A DNA stretch of 51,581 bases from Ponticaulis sp. Lineage in GTDB: Bacteria > Pseudomonadota > Alphaproteobacteria > Caulobacterales > Hyphomonadaceae. This document shows positions 26,850 through 34,947 of the stretch, piece by piece (position 1 is the first letter of the stretch; every line of letters begins with the position of its first letter). Location of the stretch: assembly GCA_002701295.1 (NCBI GenBank), contig NZUJ01000105.1, forward strand, positions 1 to 51,581. The letters run 5' to 3'. A model generated the notes under the pieces. It saw only the letters and a program-made list of their open reading frames with translations, was not told the DNA's origin and searched no databases. A program made the position numbers and the translations under genes.

Positions 26850-27365
26850 ATGTCGGGTGACATCTCGCTGGCTGCTGATTGTTCGGCTTGTGCTGCGCTA
26901 TGCTGTATCGCCTTTGCCTTCACTGAGGGTGAGGAGTTTGCTGTCGACAAACCTGCGAATGAGCCGTGTTCCAATCTTCGCGATAAAGGCCGGTGCGCAA
27001 TCTATGAGACGCGCGCCGAAAGCGGTTATCCCGGATGTCTGAAATTTGACTGCCAAGGCGCCGGGCAACGTGTGGTTCAGCAGCTGTTTGACGGACAGAG
27101 CTGGCAGGATGATGCGAAACTGGTCGAGCCGATGAGCGCAGCGATGCGGGCCATGCTTGTCGTGCATCAACAGTTGCAGCTTTTGCGGACGGCCGCGGCG
27201 CTGCCTTTGACGCCTGTTGAACAATCGCGCCTTGATGAGCTGCTAAGTGTGCTGGAGCCTGAGCCGGAGTTTACACCGGAAACACTGGCAGACCTGGACC
27301 TGAAATCTGTCCGGTCAGGTGTCAGCGAATTCCTGAAGGGCCTGCGTCATCATTTCGCGAGATGA
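26850..27365 (+). CDS. Cys-rich protein resembling the N-domain of pentapeptide-repeat proteins
   Basis: 171 residues. The first 75 residues (CSACAALCCIAFAFT, FAVDKPANEPCSNLRDKGRCAIYE, GYPGCLKFDCQGAGQRV) follow the Cys-rich N-terminal domain seen before pentapeptide repeats in larger proteins. Here no repeats follow; the rest is a helical tail (LRTAAALPLTPVEQSRLDEL...). The Cys pattern may hold zinc or iron. Function unknown. AGAGGGG lies before the ATG. Confidence 0.7.
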   Translation: MSGDISLAADCSACAALCCIAFAFTEGEEFAVDKPANEPCSNLRDKGRCAIYETRAESGYPGCLKFDCQGAGQRVVQQLFDGQSWQDDAKLVEPMSAAMRAMLVVHQQLQLLRTAAALPLTPVEQSRLDELLSVLEPEPEFTPETLADLDLKSVRSGVSEFLKGLRHHFAR

Positions 27366-27385
27366 CAAAAAATCCATGTTCGCCC

Positions 27386-27428
27386 TTGCATATTATCGAA
27401 TAACAACAATATCATGTTTATCGATAAA
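27386..27428 (+). promoter_or_regulatory. Promoter with two TTATCG-type palindromic boxes
   Basis: TTGCAT (27386-27391) and TATCAT (27410-27415), 18 bases apart, form a sigma70-type promoter. TTATCGAATAA (27393-27403) sits in the spacer and the perfect palindrome TTTATCGATAAA (27417-27428) over the predicted start point; their centres are 25 bases apart. A repressor bound to either would block transcription. Confidence 0.6.
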
Positions 27429-27439
27429 TGGAGGCAGAT

Positions 27440-27853
27440 ATGCAGGCATCACTGGTCAGACTGGCAAGCTGGAAGATCGACATCAAGATTTCTGATGGCG
27501 AGAACATGCATGTCCTTCAGTGGCGTCGGCATTTCACCCATGATGAAGTGCTGGTGAATGGCCGCACTCAGCAGACCAGTTACGGCCTTTGGGGCCGGGA
27601 AACGATTTATGGTCTCGTCTTTGGCAAAGATGAAGAAGGCAATGGCGGGACAAAAGTCATGCTGGTCGTCGACCCGACGGCTGATGCGCTGGAAACCTCT
27701 TACTGGCTCGAAGGCGCAAGCGTTCCAAGTGGTGTGCGCATTGAAACATCAGAGGGTGTGCTGCTTGCTCACGGGTCGCTGGATGAGCGCGCCTATGATC
27801 GTCCGGCGGACTTTTCGGAATGGATCCGCAAGAATATGGGTATGAAATGGTAG
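27440..27853 (+). CDS. Protein of unknown function, possible beta-sandwich
   Basis: 137 residues from the ATG at 27440, which has GGAGG five bases upstream; the frame's earlier ATG at 27428 lies inside the palindrome. Beta-rich, soluble, with WKIDIKISDGENMHVLQWRRHF, VNGRTQQTSYGLWGRETIYGLVFG. The order W...I..SDG, then VNG, then G.E.IY is loosely like FAIM-type beta-sandwiches, but this is tentative. A palindrome-marked promoter is immediately upstream. Confidence 0.65.
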   Translation: MQASLVRLASWKIDIKISDGENMHVLQWRRHFTHDEVLVNGRTQQTSYGLWGRETIYGLVFGKDEEGNGGTKVMLVVDPTADALETSYWLEGASVPSGVRIETSEGVLLAHGSLDERAYDRPADFSEWIRKNMGMKW

Positions 27854-27915
27854 GTGCCCGGCGGTTGCCCTGATGGGCAGGCAGGGCTAGGCCTTGGTTT
27901 TTATCGGGGTGTGGC

Positions 27916-28476
27916 GTGACCGGGCTTTACCGCATTTATGATGAGCTGATTGATCCTGAGACGGTGGAACAAATCCGGCTTGTTCTGTTCGGGTTTCAGT
28001 TCACCTGGAATTATCACGCCAATACAAATTACAGCACGTCTGACACTCAGCCCGATGACGTGCCGCAATTCACGCATGGCTTTATTCGCGACGGGAAGAA
28101 CCATTCCAGACTGACAGCAATGCCGCTTGAAGTGGTGAAGCCTTTTGGGCTCGGGTTTGATGATCTTCTGCGGGCCAAGGCGAATATGGTGCCGTGGGAT
28201 AAAGAGCCCCGCATCCACCCGCCGCATACTGATGATGACGACCCGCACTATGTGGTGCTCTATTATGCCAATGACAGCGATGGGGAGACGCGCCTCTATC
28301 TGCCGGATGGCGAAGAGGTGGCGATTGAACCCAGACAAGGGCGACTGGTGACCTTTCACGGGCACCTCAAACACTCCTCTGCTTCGCCGGTAGAGACGCG
28401 GTTTCGGGTGGCGATCAATATCAATGTGAAAGGCAGTGTTCCGGCCGAACGCCTGGGGCTTGAGCCACTGAAGTGA
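27916..28476 (+). CDS. 2-oxoglutarate/Fe(II)-dependent oxygenase-like protein
   Basis: 186 residues from a GTG at 27916. The iron ligands appear as H104-T-D106 (PPHTDDDD) and H153 (GHLKHSSASPVE), with an Arg (R162 or R164 in TRFRVAINI) to bind 2-oxoglutarate. This is the prolyl-4-hydroxylase-like double-stranded beta-helix. The Y.D.L..P.TVEQI start also fits. Substrate unknown. A terminator follows its stop. Confidence 0.85.
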   Translation: MTGLYRIYDELIDPETVEQIRLVLFGFQFTWNYHANTNYSTSDTQPDDVPQFTHGFIRDGKNHSRLTAMPLEVVKPFGLGFDDLLRAKANMVPWDKEPRIHPPHTDDDDPHYVVLYYANDSDGETRLYLPDGEEVAIEPRQGRLVTFHGHLKHSSASPVETRFRVAININVKGSVPAERLGLEPLK

Positions 28477-28486
28477 CCGGAAATTC

Positions 28487-28507
28487 ACGTGTCCGGACAC
28501 GTTTTTT
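28487..28507 (+). terminator. Palindrome with T-run after the oxygenase gene
   Basis: ACGTGT-CCGG-ACACGT (28487-28502), a perfect 16-bp palindrome, followed by T's (28502-28507). The stem is short (6 bp) for a terminator but correctly placed. Confidence 0.55.
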
Positions 28508-28600
28508 GTGGCATCCGGACAGGAGTTCGCTTCTGATGTGAGGGTTGCGAGGTCATGACTTGCCTCGCGACTGCCGCGAACCATTCGGAGACCTGTCACC

Positions 28601-29527
28601 ATGCGCGATGAAAAGAAAAGCGAAACCCTGGAAGTCAGACTGCCCTACAGCCAGAAGATCGCCTTCATGGATGCCTGCAAAGAAGAGGGCATTACGGCCA
28701 GCGAGGCTCTGCGCGCGGGGATTGATGAGTTTCTGGAAACCCGAAGCCGGCAGTCGCAACACTCTCATGCAATGAAGGATGTTGTGACTCTCATGACCAG
28801 AAAAAAGAAAACTGTTGGAAGTCTGCTGGCCTTGTCGCTCAGTGCTGTGGCCTTTACGGCGCTGCCCTCAGCGGCGGCAGATGAGCTGTTCGTTCAGTTC
28901 GACAAAAATAAAGACGGCGTGCTGACGGCGGGTGAAATCTCGAAGAATGACGGCAAGGTATTCGACGTTCTGGACAAGAATGGCGATGGCGAGATCAGCC
29001 CGGACGAGTTCAAACGAGAAGGACAGGTCTCTCGCGTGACCGACACAATCGAGCAGGATGAGACTGGTGAAGACGTTCGCATTATCGCCTATGAACTGAC
29101 GCAGATCCAACTGACCGGCGCTGAAGAAGGCAAGGCGGAGATCTCCGTTTCAAAATGGGCGGAGTCCGTGGATATGGATGCCGATCAGGCGGCGGTCGAT
29201 GCCGTGATTGCCGAGATGAAAACCAATGCGACGGACATCAATGATCAGGTGGAGTTCGCGCGTGTGATGGGCCTGACCGAAGGCCATGAACATGGTGATG
29301 GCGAGCATATCGTGATTGAGCGCAAGATCGAACTCGACAGCGCAAATCCTGAAGATATGGAAGAACTTGAGCGGCTCCGGGAGCTGCATGATTTCGGTGA
29401 TATTGAACCGGGTGACGACGTGAAGATCGTGATCATCCGCAAAGAGGTCCATGACAAGGATGTGGTGGTCACAGAAGACGTTATGCCTGCGCCGCCAGAG
29501 CCGCCTGCTGCGCCTGAAGTAGAATAA
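28601..29527 (+). CDS. Ribbon-helix-helix / EF-hand fusion protein
   Basis: 308 residues in one frame, ATG at 28601. Residues 1-46 match an Arc-type ribbon-helix-helix DNA-binding domain (ETLEVRLPYSQK, then AFMDACKEEGITASEALRAGIDEFL). Residues 67-93 are RKKK plus a hydrophobic stretch ending SAAA|DE, which could be a signal peptide or membrane anchor. Two EF-hand loops follow (DKNKDGVLTAGE 101-112 and DKNGDGEISPDE 125-136), then an acidic domain ending in a Pro-rich tail. It could be a membrane-tethered DNA-binding calcium sensor, or two products: a GTG at 28784 behind AAGGA or an ATG at 28793 could start a separate secreted EF-hand protein. Confidence 0.8.
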   Translation: MRDEKKSETLEVRLPYSQKIAFMDACKEEGITASEALRAGIDEFLETRSRQSQHSHAMKDVVTLMTRKKKTVGSLLALSLSAVAFTALPSAAADELFVQFDKNKDGVLTAGEISKNDGKVFDVLDKNGDGEISPDEFKREGQVSRVTDTIEQDETGEDVRIIAYELTQIQLTGAEEGKAEISVSKWAESVDMDADQAAVDAVIAEMKTNATDINDQVEFARVMGLTEGHEHGDGEHIVIERKIELDSANPEDMEELERLRELHDFGDIEPGDDVKIVIIRKEVHDKDVVVTEDVMPAPPEPPAAPEVE

Positions 29528-29552
29528 GCCGCAGCAAGAACCCAATGAAAAA

Positions 29553-29576
29553 GCGCGCCGTATGGCGCGCTTTTTT
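29553..29576. terminator. Bidirectional intrinsic terminator
   Basis: GCGCGCC (29553-29559), loop GTAT, GGCGCGC (29564-29570), then six T; A's precede it for the other strand. It lies between the convergent EF-hand and OsmC genes. Confidence 0.92.
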
Positions 29577-29580
29577 GTGT

Positions 29581-30021
29581 TTAGTCTTCGAGTTTCGCTT
29601 CCAGCGAAATCTCTGTACCGGCGAGGGCCTTGGAAACCGGACAGCCGGACTTGGCCGTGTTGGCGAGCTTCATGAATTTATCATGGTCAATTCCGGGTAC
29701 TTTTGCCGTGAGGAAGATGTGGCTCTGAACAATGTTGAAACCGCCACCATCAGCGGGCTCTACGGCGACGCTGGCCTTGGCCTCGAGTTTTTCGGCCGGA
29801 TGACCTTCACTGGCCAGCATGTGGGACAGCTGCATGGCAAAGCAGCCCGCATGCGCCGCGCCGAGCAGTTCTTCCGGGTTGGTGCCGGACTGGCCTGACT
29901 CATCTTCAAAGCGGGCCTTGAAGGAATAAGGGGTTCCGTTCAGCGTGCCGGACTGGGTTGAGAGGCGGCCTTCGCCATCTTTGAGCGAGCCTGACCAGAT
30001 GGCTGTTGCTGTACGTTTCAT
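29581..30021 (-). CDS. OsmC-family peroxiredoxin
   Basis: 146 residues from the ATG at 30021, with GGAG at a good distance; the frame is open further but without a proper start. Catalytic Cys60 in [13 protein letters not shown] and Cys127 in SGCPVSKAL are intact, as in OsmC-type thiol peroxidases that reduce organic hydroperoxides. An EcfG-type promoter lies upstream, so it belongs to the predicted general-stress set. Cytoplasmic. Confidence 0.93.
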   Translation of the reverse strand: MKRTATAIWSGSLKDGEGRLSTQSGTLNGTPYSFKARFEDESGQSGTNPEELLGAAHAGCFAMQLSHMLASEGHPAEKLEAKASVAVEPADGGGFNIVQSHIFLTAKVPGIDHDKFMKLANTAKSGCPVSKALAGTEISLEAKLED

Positions 30022-30057
30022 AATATACTCCGATGTCTTAGGGACGTGTCGGGATAA

Positions 30058-30082
30058 AACGTTTGCGAGGGGGCAGCGTTCC
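30058..30082 (-). promoter_or_regulatory. EcfG-type promoter of the OsmC gene
   Basis: On the minus strand GGAAC (30082-30078), 16 bases, CGTT (30061-30058), about 37 bases before the OsmC ATG. Matches the EcfG consensus. Confidence 0.75.
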
Positions 30083-30115
30083 GGCGGTGGGAAATATTCT
30101 GAAGGAGGCGATAAC

Positions 30116-31225
30116 ATGCGGCGTTTTCTCTTGGGCCTGATGATGGTCTGGCTTTTACCGGCGCATGCAGAGCCTTCCCGAAATGTGGACCTTCAGGCTC
30201 TGGTGGACGAGGTTCGCGATGAATACGGTCTTGTCGGGCTCGGCGCCGTTGTAGCGTTTTCGGATGGCGACATGATCGGGCCAGTTGTTGGGGGTCAACG
30301 GGCAAAAGGTGCCGACGCAATCAAGACGAGCGATGCCTGGCATCTTGGCTCGAACACGAAAATGCTGACGGCGCTGATTTACGGGCGGATGGTTGAGGAT
30401 GAGATTGTCAGCTGGGGCGCGACCCTTCCTGAACTATTCCCTGACCTTGCGGACCGGATGCATGCGGACTGGCAGGATGTGACGATTGAGCACCTGTTCT
30501 GGCATCGGTCCGGGTTGGCGGCGAATCCAGACATGACGTGGTTTCTGACAAGCCGGTCTGATGCGCGAAGCTTGCCAGACCAGAGAAAAGCTCTGGTTGA
30601 ACAATTTCTGACACAGCCTGCGAGTGGCGAACGCGGGCGGTTCGTCTATTCAAACCTTGGGTATATTGTCGCCGGGGCGGCGATTGAAGACGCCATGTCA
30701 CGGCAGCTGGGGGAGGCCATTGCCTATGAAGATCTGTTTGAGCGGGTTTTGCTGAGTGACGCGTCAGAGGACGACAAAGCGCTGTGGGGCTTTGGTCCAC
30801 CACCCGATATTCGGGGGCATAACCGTGTGCCATTTCTGGGACTTATGCCGCAGGGCACCGGGCCGGGAGCGGACAATCCAGCGGCGTTTGGGCCTGCCGG
30901 AACGGTGCATGTCGCGTTGAAGCCGCACGCAGAATTGCTGCGGGATGTGTATCTGAAATCAGCGGATACAAAGACCGTCCAGATTTTATACTCAGCGCCC
31001 TCCGCAGATGCCGATTACGTGCTTGGGCTGGGGCGGTCTGTGTCTGACGATGCCGGGCTGGTTTACGGCCATGACGGTTCAAACACGATGAACCTGTCTC
31101 ATGTGAGCATATTGCCAGATCAGGGGCTGGTGCTGATTATCAACACCAACCAGGCTGATCGTGCCGGTAGCGAAGGGTTACGTGAACTGCGACAGCGGGT
31201 GATGGAGCAGCTGCTCGGGCCTTAA
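30116..31225 (+). CDS. Exported serine hydrolase, class C beta-lactamase-like
   Basis: 369 residues from the ATG at 30116, with GAAGGAGG before it and a signal peptide (cleavage after HA, near residue 18). The serine motif GSNTKM (Ser79, Lys82), Tyr178-Ser-Asn180 in FVYSNLGYI, and a late YGHDGSN in place of KTG place it among the PBP4*/EstB-like beta-lactamase-fold proteins. It may be a peptidase or esterase rather than a drug-hydrolysing enzyme. The stop overlaps the convergent NDUFA9-like stop by 4 bases. Confidence 0.9.
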   Translation: MRRFLLGLMMVWLLPAHAEPSRNVDLQALVDEVRDEYGLVGLGAVVAFSDGDMIGPVVGGQRAKGADAIKTSDAWHLGSNTKMLTALIYGRMVEDEIVSWGATLPELFPDLADRMHADWQDVTIEHLFWHRSGLAANPDMTWFLTSRSDARSLPDQRKALVEQFLTQPASGERGRFVYSNLGYIVAGAAIEDAMSRQLGEAIAYEDLFERVLLSDASEDDKALWGFGPPPDIRGHNRVPFLGLMPQGTGPGADNPAAFGPAGTVHVALKPHAELLRDVYLKSADTKTVQILYSAPSADADYVLGLGRSVSDDAGLVYGHDGSNTMNLSHVSILPDQGLVLIINTNQADRAGSEGLRELRQRVMEQLLGP

Positions 31226-32205
31226 GCGCCCCGGGGCTCGTGGAACTGACCTTGTGGGCGGAAGCGCCAGAGATAGGTCGGTACGATGGCTTCAATGCTC
31301 TCGAGTTGCGTGATGCCGAGATCCTGAATCGTGCCGATATTATCTTCACCGGATTCGCCGACGACGTTATCTGACTTCAGGAGCTTCACTTGATCCGAAG
31401 TGATTGGCGGATCGGCAAATGGCCAGAGCTTGAACAGGCCACCGACAACCATGCCGATCGGTTGCGCCAGGAAGAATGGCAGCGGCAGGATCATGCGTGG
31501 GCGATCAATCTCTTTGAGAATGAACTCGTAAATTTCCTTGAAGGTGTACTCAGCCGGACCGCCGAGTTCGAACACGCGGCCAGAGGCAGATGTGCTCTCG
31601 AGACCGGCGACAACGGCTTTGGCGACATCACCGACAAAAATGGGCTGAAGACGTGTCTTCCCGCCGCCAATTGCTGGCAGAGCCGGGGAGAAGCGCGTCA
31701 TGCTGGCAAACCGATTGAAGAATTCATCTTCAGGGCCGAAAATCATGCTTGGGCGCAGAATGACGGCCGTTGGAACCTGCTCAAGAACAGCGGCCTCGGC
31801 TTCGGCCTTTGTGCGGGCATAATCAGACTCGGCGTCGGCATCTGCGCCAATCGCCGACACCTGTACGAACTTCGTAATCCCGTGACTTGCCGAAAGCTCA
31901 GCAACGTTTTTCGCGCCGAGCGCCTGGCTGCCATCAAAGGTCTGTGCACCACGTTCAAACAAAAGGCCAACCAGATTGATGACACCAGAAGCGCCATCAA
32001 TTGCGCGTTCGATTGACGGACGGTTGCGGACATTGGCCTGAACGATCTGGACCTGACCGACATCGCCAGCAAGGCGGAGGTCACCTGCAACGCCCGGATT
32101 GCGCACACCAACACGGACCCGATAGCCCTTGCGACAGAGGTCACGCACAACATAGCGTCCGAGAAAACCGGATCCACCGAAGACTGTGATGAGTTCACCT
32201 GCCAT
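31222..32205 (-). CDS. NDUFA9-like NAD(P)-binding protein (extended SDR)
   Basis: 327 residues from the ATG at 32205, with GGAG upstream; the open frame extends to 32274 without a better start. NAD(P) motif VFGGSGFLGRYVV at the start, then NLVGLL, VQVSAIGAD, and YARTKAEAE with the Tyr/Lys pair, then RPSMIFGPEDEFFNRF. These are the marks of the complex I NDUFA9-like atypical SDR group in alphaproteobacteria. It may assist complex I or quinone metabolism; no reaction is proven. Confidence 0.92.
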   Translation of the reverse strand: MAGELITVFGGSGFLGRYVVRDLCRKGYRVRVGVRNPGVAGDLRLAGDVGQVQIVQANVRNRPSIERAIDGASGVINLVGLLFERGAQTFDGSQALGAKNVAELSASHGITKFVQVSAIGADADAESDYARTKAEAEAAVLEQVPTAVILRPSMIFGPEDEFFNRFASMTRFSPALPAIGGGKTRLQPIFVGDVAKAVVAGLESTSASGRVFELGGPAEYTFKEIYEFILKEIDRPRMILPLPFFLAQPIGMVVGGLFKLWPFADPPITSDQVKLLKSDNVVGESGEDNIGTIQDLGITQLESIEAIVPTYLWRFRPQGQFHEPRGA

Positions 32206-32289
32206 GAGACCGCGCTCCAGAATGGGATAATATGATGAGGGCGTGATAGACCAAAGTTTGAACCGATTGTCCATGCATTCGAGACCAAC

Positions 32290-32376
32290 ATTGCGATTTG
32301 TCGCGCAATTTGTCGGGTGAGCAGGCGGTAAGGGGTGCGACGGTTCGTCCGATGCGCCAAGTCACCACATTATAAT
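32290..32376 (+). promoter_or_regulatory. Control region between NDUFA9-like and hemN-like genes
   Basis: A tandem ATTTGTCG (32296-32303, 32308-32315), flanked by ATTGCG...CGCAAT, lies in the gap, and TATAAT (32371-32376) is a likely -10 for the hemN-like gene. No clear -35 is seen, and no FNR box. Confidence 0.3.
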
Positions 32377-32424
32377 TGCGGTTTTTTGGCTGTAGGTAAG
32401 ATCTCTCAGACTTGGAGACTGCCC

Positions 32425-33783
32425 ATGCGCCCTGAATGGATGACCCTCGCGACGCGTCCCGTACCGCGTTATACCAGCTACCCGACTGCTGCGCAGTTTC
32501 AGGATGATGTGACGGATGCACAGGTGCAGACGTCTCTGGCGTCTATCGGGCCTGATGAGCCGATCTCGGTTTATGTGCATGTGCCATTCTGTGAGAAGCT
32601 CTGCTGGTATTGCGGATGCCACACCACCATTCCCAACGGGTATGACCGGATTGCGCGTTATGTGGACCTGCTGCTGAAAGAGATCGACCTGTGGAAAGCG
32701 GCGCTGCCTGAACATGGCGGCGGGGTGCATCTGCATTTCGGTGGGGGCACGCCGAACGCGCTGCGCCCGGATGACATGCTGAAGGTTCTCGATGCGCTGC
32801 GTGATGCGTTCTGTATTACAGACACGGCGGAGATTTCGGTTGAGCTGGACCCGCGCACGCTGGGGCCGGAGATGATTTCTGCACTGGCCGCGGGCGGGGT
32901 GACGCGCGCAAGCCTTGGCGTGCAGGACTTCAATCGTACGGTTCAGGAAGCCATCAACCGCGTGCAGCCATATATGCTGGTAAAAGGCGCGGTCGAGGCG
33001 CTGCGCAAGGCGGAGATAACGGCGATCAATTTTGATCTGCTATATGGCCTGCCGCATCAGACCGTACAGACCGTAACGGCAAGTGCAGAACTGGCCGCCA
33101 GCCTGAAGCCGGACCGCATCTCCGCTTTTGGATATGCGCATGTGCCGTGGTTTGCCAAGCATCAGGCGGCGATTGACGAGAACAGCCTGCCAGGCACCGA
33201 GGAGCGGTTTGCGCAATACCACGCCATGGCGGAGACGCTGGTCTCCTTTGGCTATACGCAGATCGGGCTCGATCATTTCGCGCTGGATGATGATGAGCTG
33301 GCGACGGCTCTGACATCTGGTCAGCTGCACCGGAATTTTCAGGGCTATACGACGGACACATGCAAGACACTGATCGCGCTGGGGCCATCCGGGATTTCGG
33401 AATTTGCCAATGGTTTCCTGCAGAACGCCAAGGATATTCGCGCCTATACGGAAGCGATTGAGGCCGGTCGGCTGCCGGTCACGCGCGGTGTCGGTCGAAC
33501 GTTTGAAGACAGTGTGCGCGGCGCGGTGATTGAACGGCTGATGTGCGATATGAGCGTGGATGTTGCCGATGTGTGCAGCGCGTTTGATGCGCCGCTTTCA
33601 ATGTTCGACGAGGCGTTTCTGCGGCTTCATGATCTCGAAGGGCAGGGTTTGTGCCACGTGTCGGGCAGTCGTGTGATGGTGCCGGAAAACGCACGTGTGC
33701 TGCTGCGGAATGTTGCCCAGTGCTTTGACGCCTATTCAAAACCCGATGCAGCTCCTGCCAATCGCCATGCGAAGGCGGTGTAG
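32425..33783 (+). CDS. hemN: Oxygen-independent coproporphyrinogen III oxidase-like radical SAM protein
   Basis: 452 residues from the ATG at 32425, with GGAG upstream. The radical-SAM cluster motif is C56-EKL-C60-WY-C63-G-C65 (a HemN-type CxxxCxxCxC). LHFGGGTPNAL and the ELDPRT segment also fit, and the C-terminal HemN domain is complete. HemN converts coproporphyrinogen III to protoporphyrinogen IX without oxygen. The length and CxxxCxxCxC motif favour true HemN over HemW. Confidence 0.92.
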   Translation: MRPEWMTLATRPVPRYTSYPTAAQFQDDVTDAQVQTSLASIGPDEPISVYVHVPFCEKLCWYCGCHTTIPNGYDRIARYVDLLLKEIDLWKAALPEHGGGVHLHFGGGTPNALRPDDMLKVLDALRDAFCITDTAEISVELDPRTLGPEMISALAAGGVTRASLGVQDFNRTVQEAINRVQPYMLVKGAVEALRKAEITAINFDLLYGLPHQTVQTVTASAELAASLKPDRISAFGYAHVPWFAKHQAAIDENSLPGTEERFAQYHAMAETLVSFGYTQIGLDHFALDDDELATALTSGQLHRNFQGYTTDTCKTLIALGPSGISEFANGFLQNAKDIRAYTEAIEAGRLPVTRGVGRTFEDSVRGAVIERLMCDMSVDVADVCSAFDAPLSMFDEAFLRLHDLEGQGLCHVSGSRVMVPENARVLLRNVAQCFDAYSKPDAAPANRHAKAV

Positions 33784-33807
33784 GTCTTATTGCATTTAAA
33801 GGTCTCA

Positions 33808-33860
33808 CGCCGCGCGGCGGCTCCGACAGGGCGGACAATAATTGTCCGTCGCCCCGTCGG
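33808..33860. repeat. Palindrome and hairpin after hemN
   Basis: CGCCGCGCGGCG (33808-33819) is a perfect palindrome. Next to it a long imperfect hairpin runs 33823-33860: CCGAC pairs GTCGG, GGC pairs GCC, and CGGACAAT-A-ATTGTCCG forms the tip. No T-run follows, so it may be a mobile REP-like element or a stalling/processing structure rather than a plain terminator. Confidence 0.5.
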
Positions 33861-33904
33861 GCTCTGTTGAGGTTCGCTCTGACCGTTGAAAACGGGGATC
33901 GAGT

Positions 33905-34498
33905 TTATCCCATATCTGCGGCGTTGAGTTCGTCGGCTTTCTCGAGGACGGTCTCGACTGGCGGACGGTCTTTATAGCCTTCTTCGCGCAGCATGGCTTT
34001 GATCTCGCCATCTGTGCCGATGAAGATGATGGCTGGGTGTGGGATCCCGGCATAGCGGCCTTTGCCATTCATCTCGTGATTGCGCAGACCAAACGCGTCG
34101 ATCATGGCCGAGTTGGTGTCTGACAATAGCGTGTAGGGGATGGACTGCTGATCGGCATAATCGGCCAACGTTTCCGGCGCGTCATAGGTGATGAGATTAA
34201 GGCTCCAGCCCTTCTCAGCGAGCGGGGCGGCGGCGTCTTTCAGGTCAATCGACTGCTTTTTGCAGAAAGGGCACCAGTCGAGCGACCGGCTGAAGACCAG
34301 AACCGTGCCTTCTTCACCTGCAAGGTCAGCAAGCGTGACGGCGTCACCTGAAGCAGCGAGAACAGCAGAGAAGTCTGGCGCCATATGGCCGACATGCGGG
34401 CCGATCATCATCATCTCGGCATCTTCTTCATGGTGGTCGGCGAGTGCGAGCGGCGCGGCAAGGGTGAGGGCGGTAGCGGCGAGTAGCGTGCGGATCAT
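33905..34498 (-). CDS. Exported peroxiredoxin-like (AhpC/TSA) protein
   Basis: 197 residues from the ATG at 34498, with AGGAG upstream; signal peptide to about residue 20 (cleavage after ALA). Redoxin fold with GHMAPDFSAVLAASGDAV, then VFSRSLDWCPFCKKQ (Cys76, Cys79), then IPYTLLSDTN and AGIPHPAIIFIG. The CxxC position and secretion point to a periplasmic thiol peroxidase or thiol-disulfide protein. Alone on its strand, next to a HemN-like gene that runs toward it. Confidence 0.88.
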   Translation of the reverse strand: MIRTLLAATALTLAAPLALADHHEEDAEMMMIGPHVGHMAPDFSAVLAASGDAVTLADLAGEEGTVLVFSRSLDWCPFCKKQSIDLKDAAAPLAEKGWSLNLITYDAPETLADYADQQSIPYTLLSDTNSAMIDAFGLRNHEMNGKGRYAGIPHPAIIFIGTDGEIKAMLREEGYKDRPPVETVLEKADELNAADMG

Positions 34499-34701
34499 GG
34501 GAGGGCTCCTGTTTGGGGTGAGCTGACGATAACGCGCCTGACGCTCACAGACGAATGAAGCGTGTGTGATGGGGTGGTGAGGCAAGGCGTCTCTGGTCCA
34601 GTCAGATCGGGGGGGTGTCAAACGGCATGGGCAATCAACTCCTGTTTTGCCGCGTTCGTTGACGGGGTGATTTCAAAACGCAAGCCTGACGAGAGGGCAG
34701 A

Positions 34702-34911
34702 TCAGGAATTTTTGAATTCGCGTGACTTCAGAAATATCCAGCCGAACATGATCGCCATGGGCATAATGAACCAGATGAGCAACAAGATCAGAAAGAAGGT
34801 CGTCGGGTGGATGTTCATTTCTGACGTTAAGTACCATAAAACGCTTATGATCACGCCGGCAGGCCATGCTGCGGCCGCAATACCGATCAGAACATGTTTC
34901 AAAAATAGCAT
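34702..34911 (-). CDS. Small two-span membrane protein
   Basis: 69 residues with two hydrophobic segments (about 6-27 and 38-61) and a polar C-terminus. No good ribosome site is seen before the ATG at 34911 and no family is recognised, so it may be spurious. The rest of the 34499-34947 stretch holds nothing else. Confidence 0.5.
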   Translation of the reverse strand: MLFLKHVLIGIAAAAWPAGVIISVLWYLTSEMNIHPTTFFLILLLIWFIMPMAIMFGWIFLKSREFKNS

Positions 34912-34947
34912 TAGCTAAAAGCCCGATCTGCCATTATCAAATCGAGC

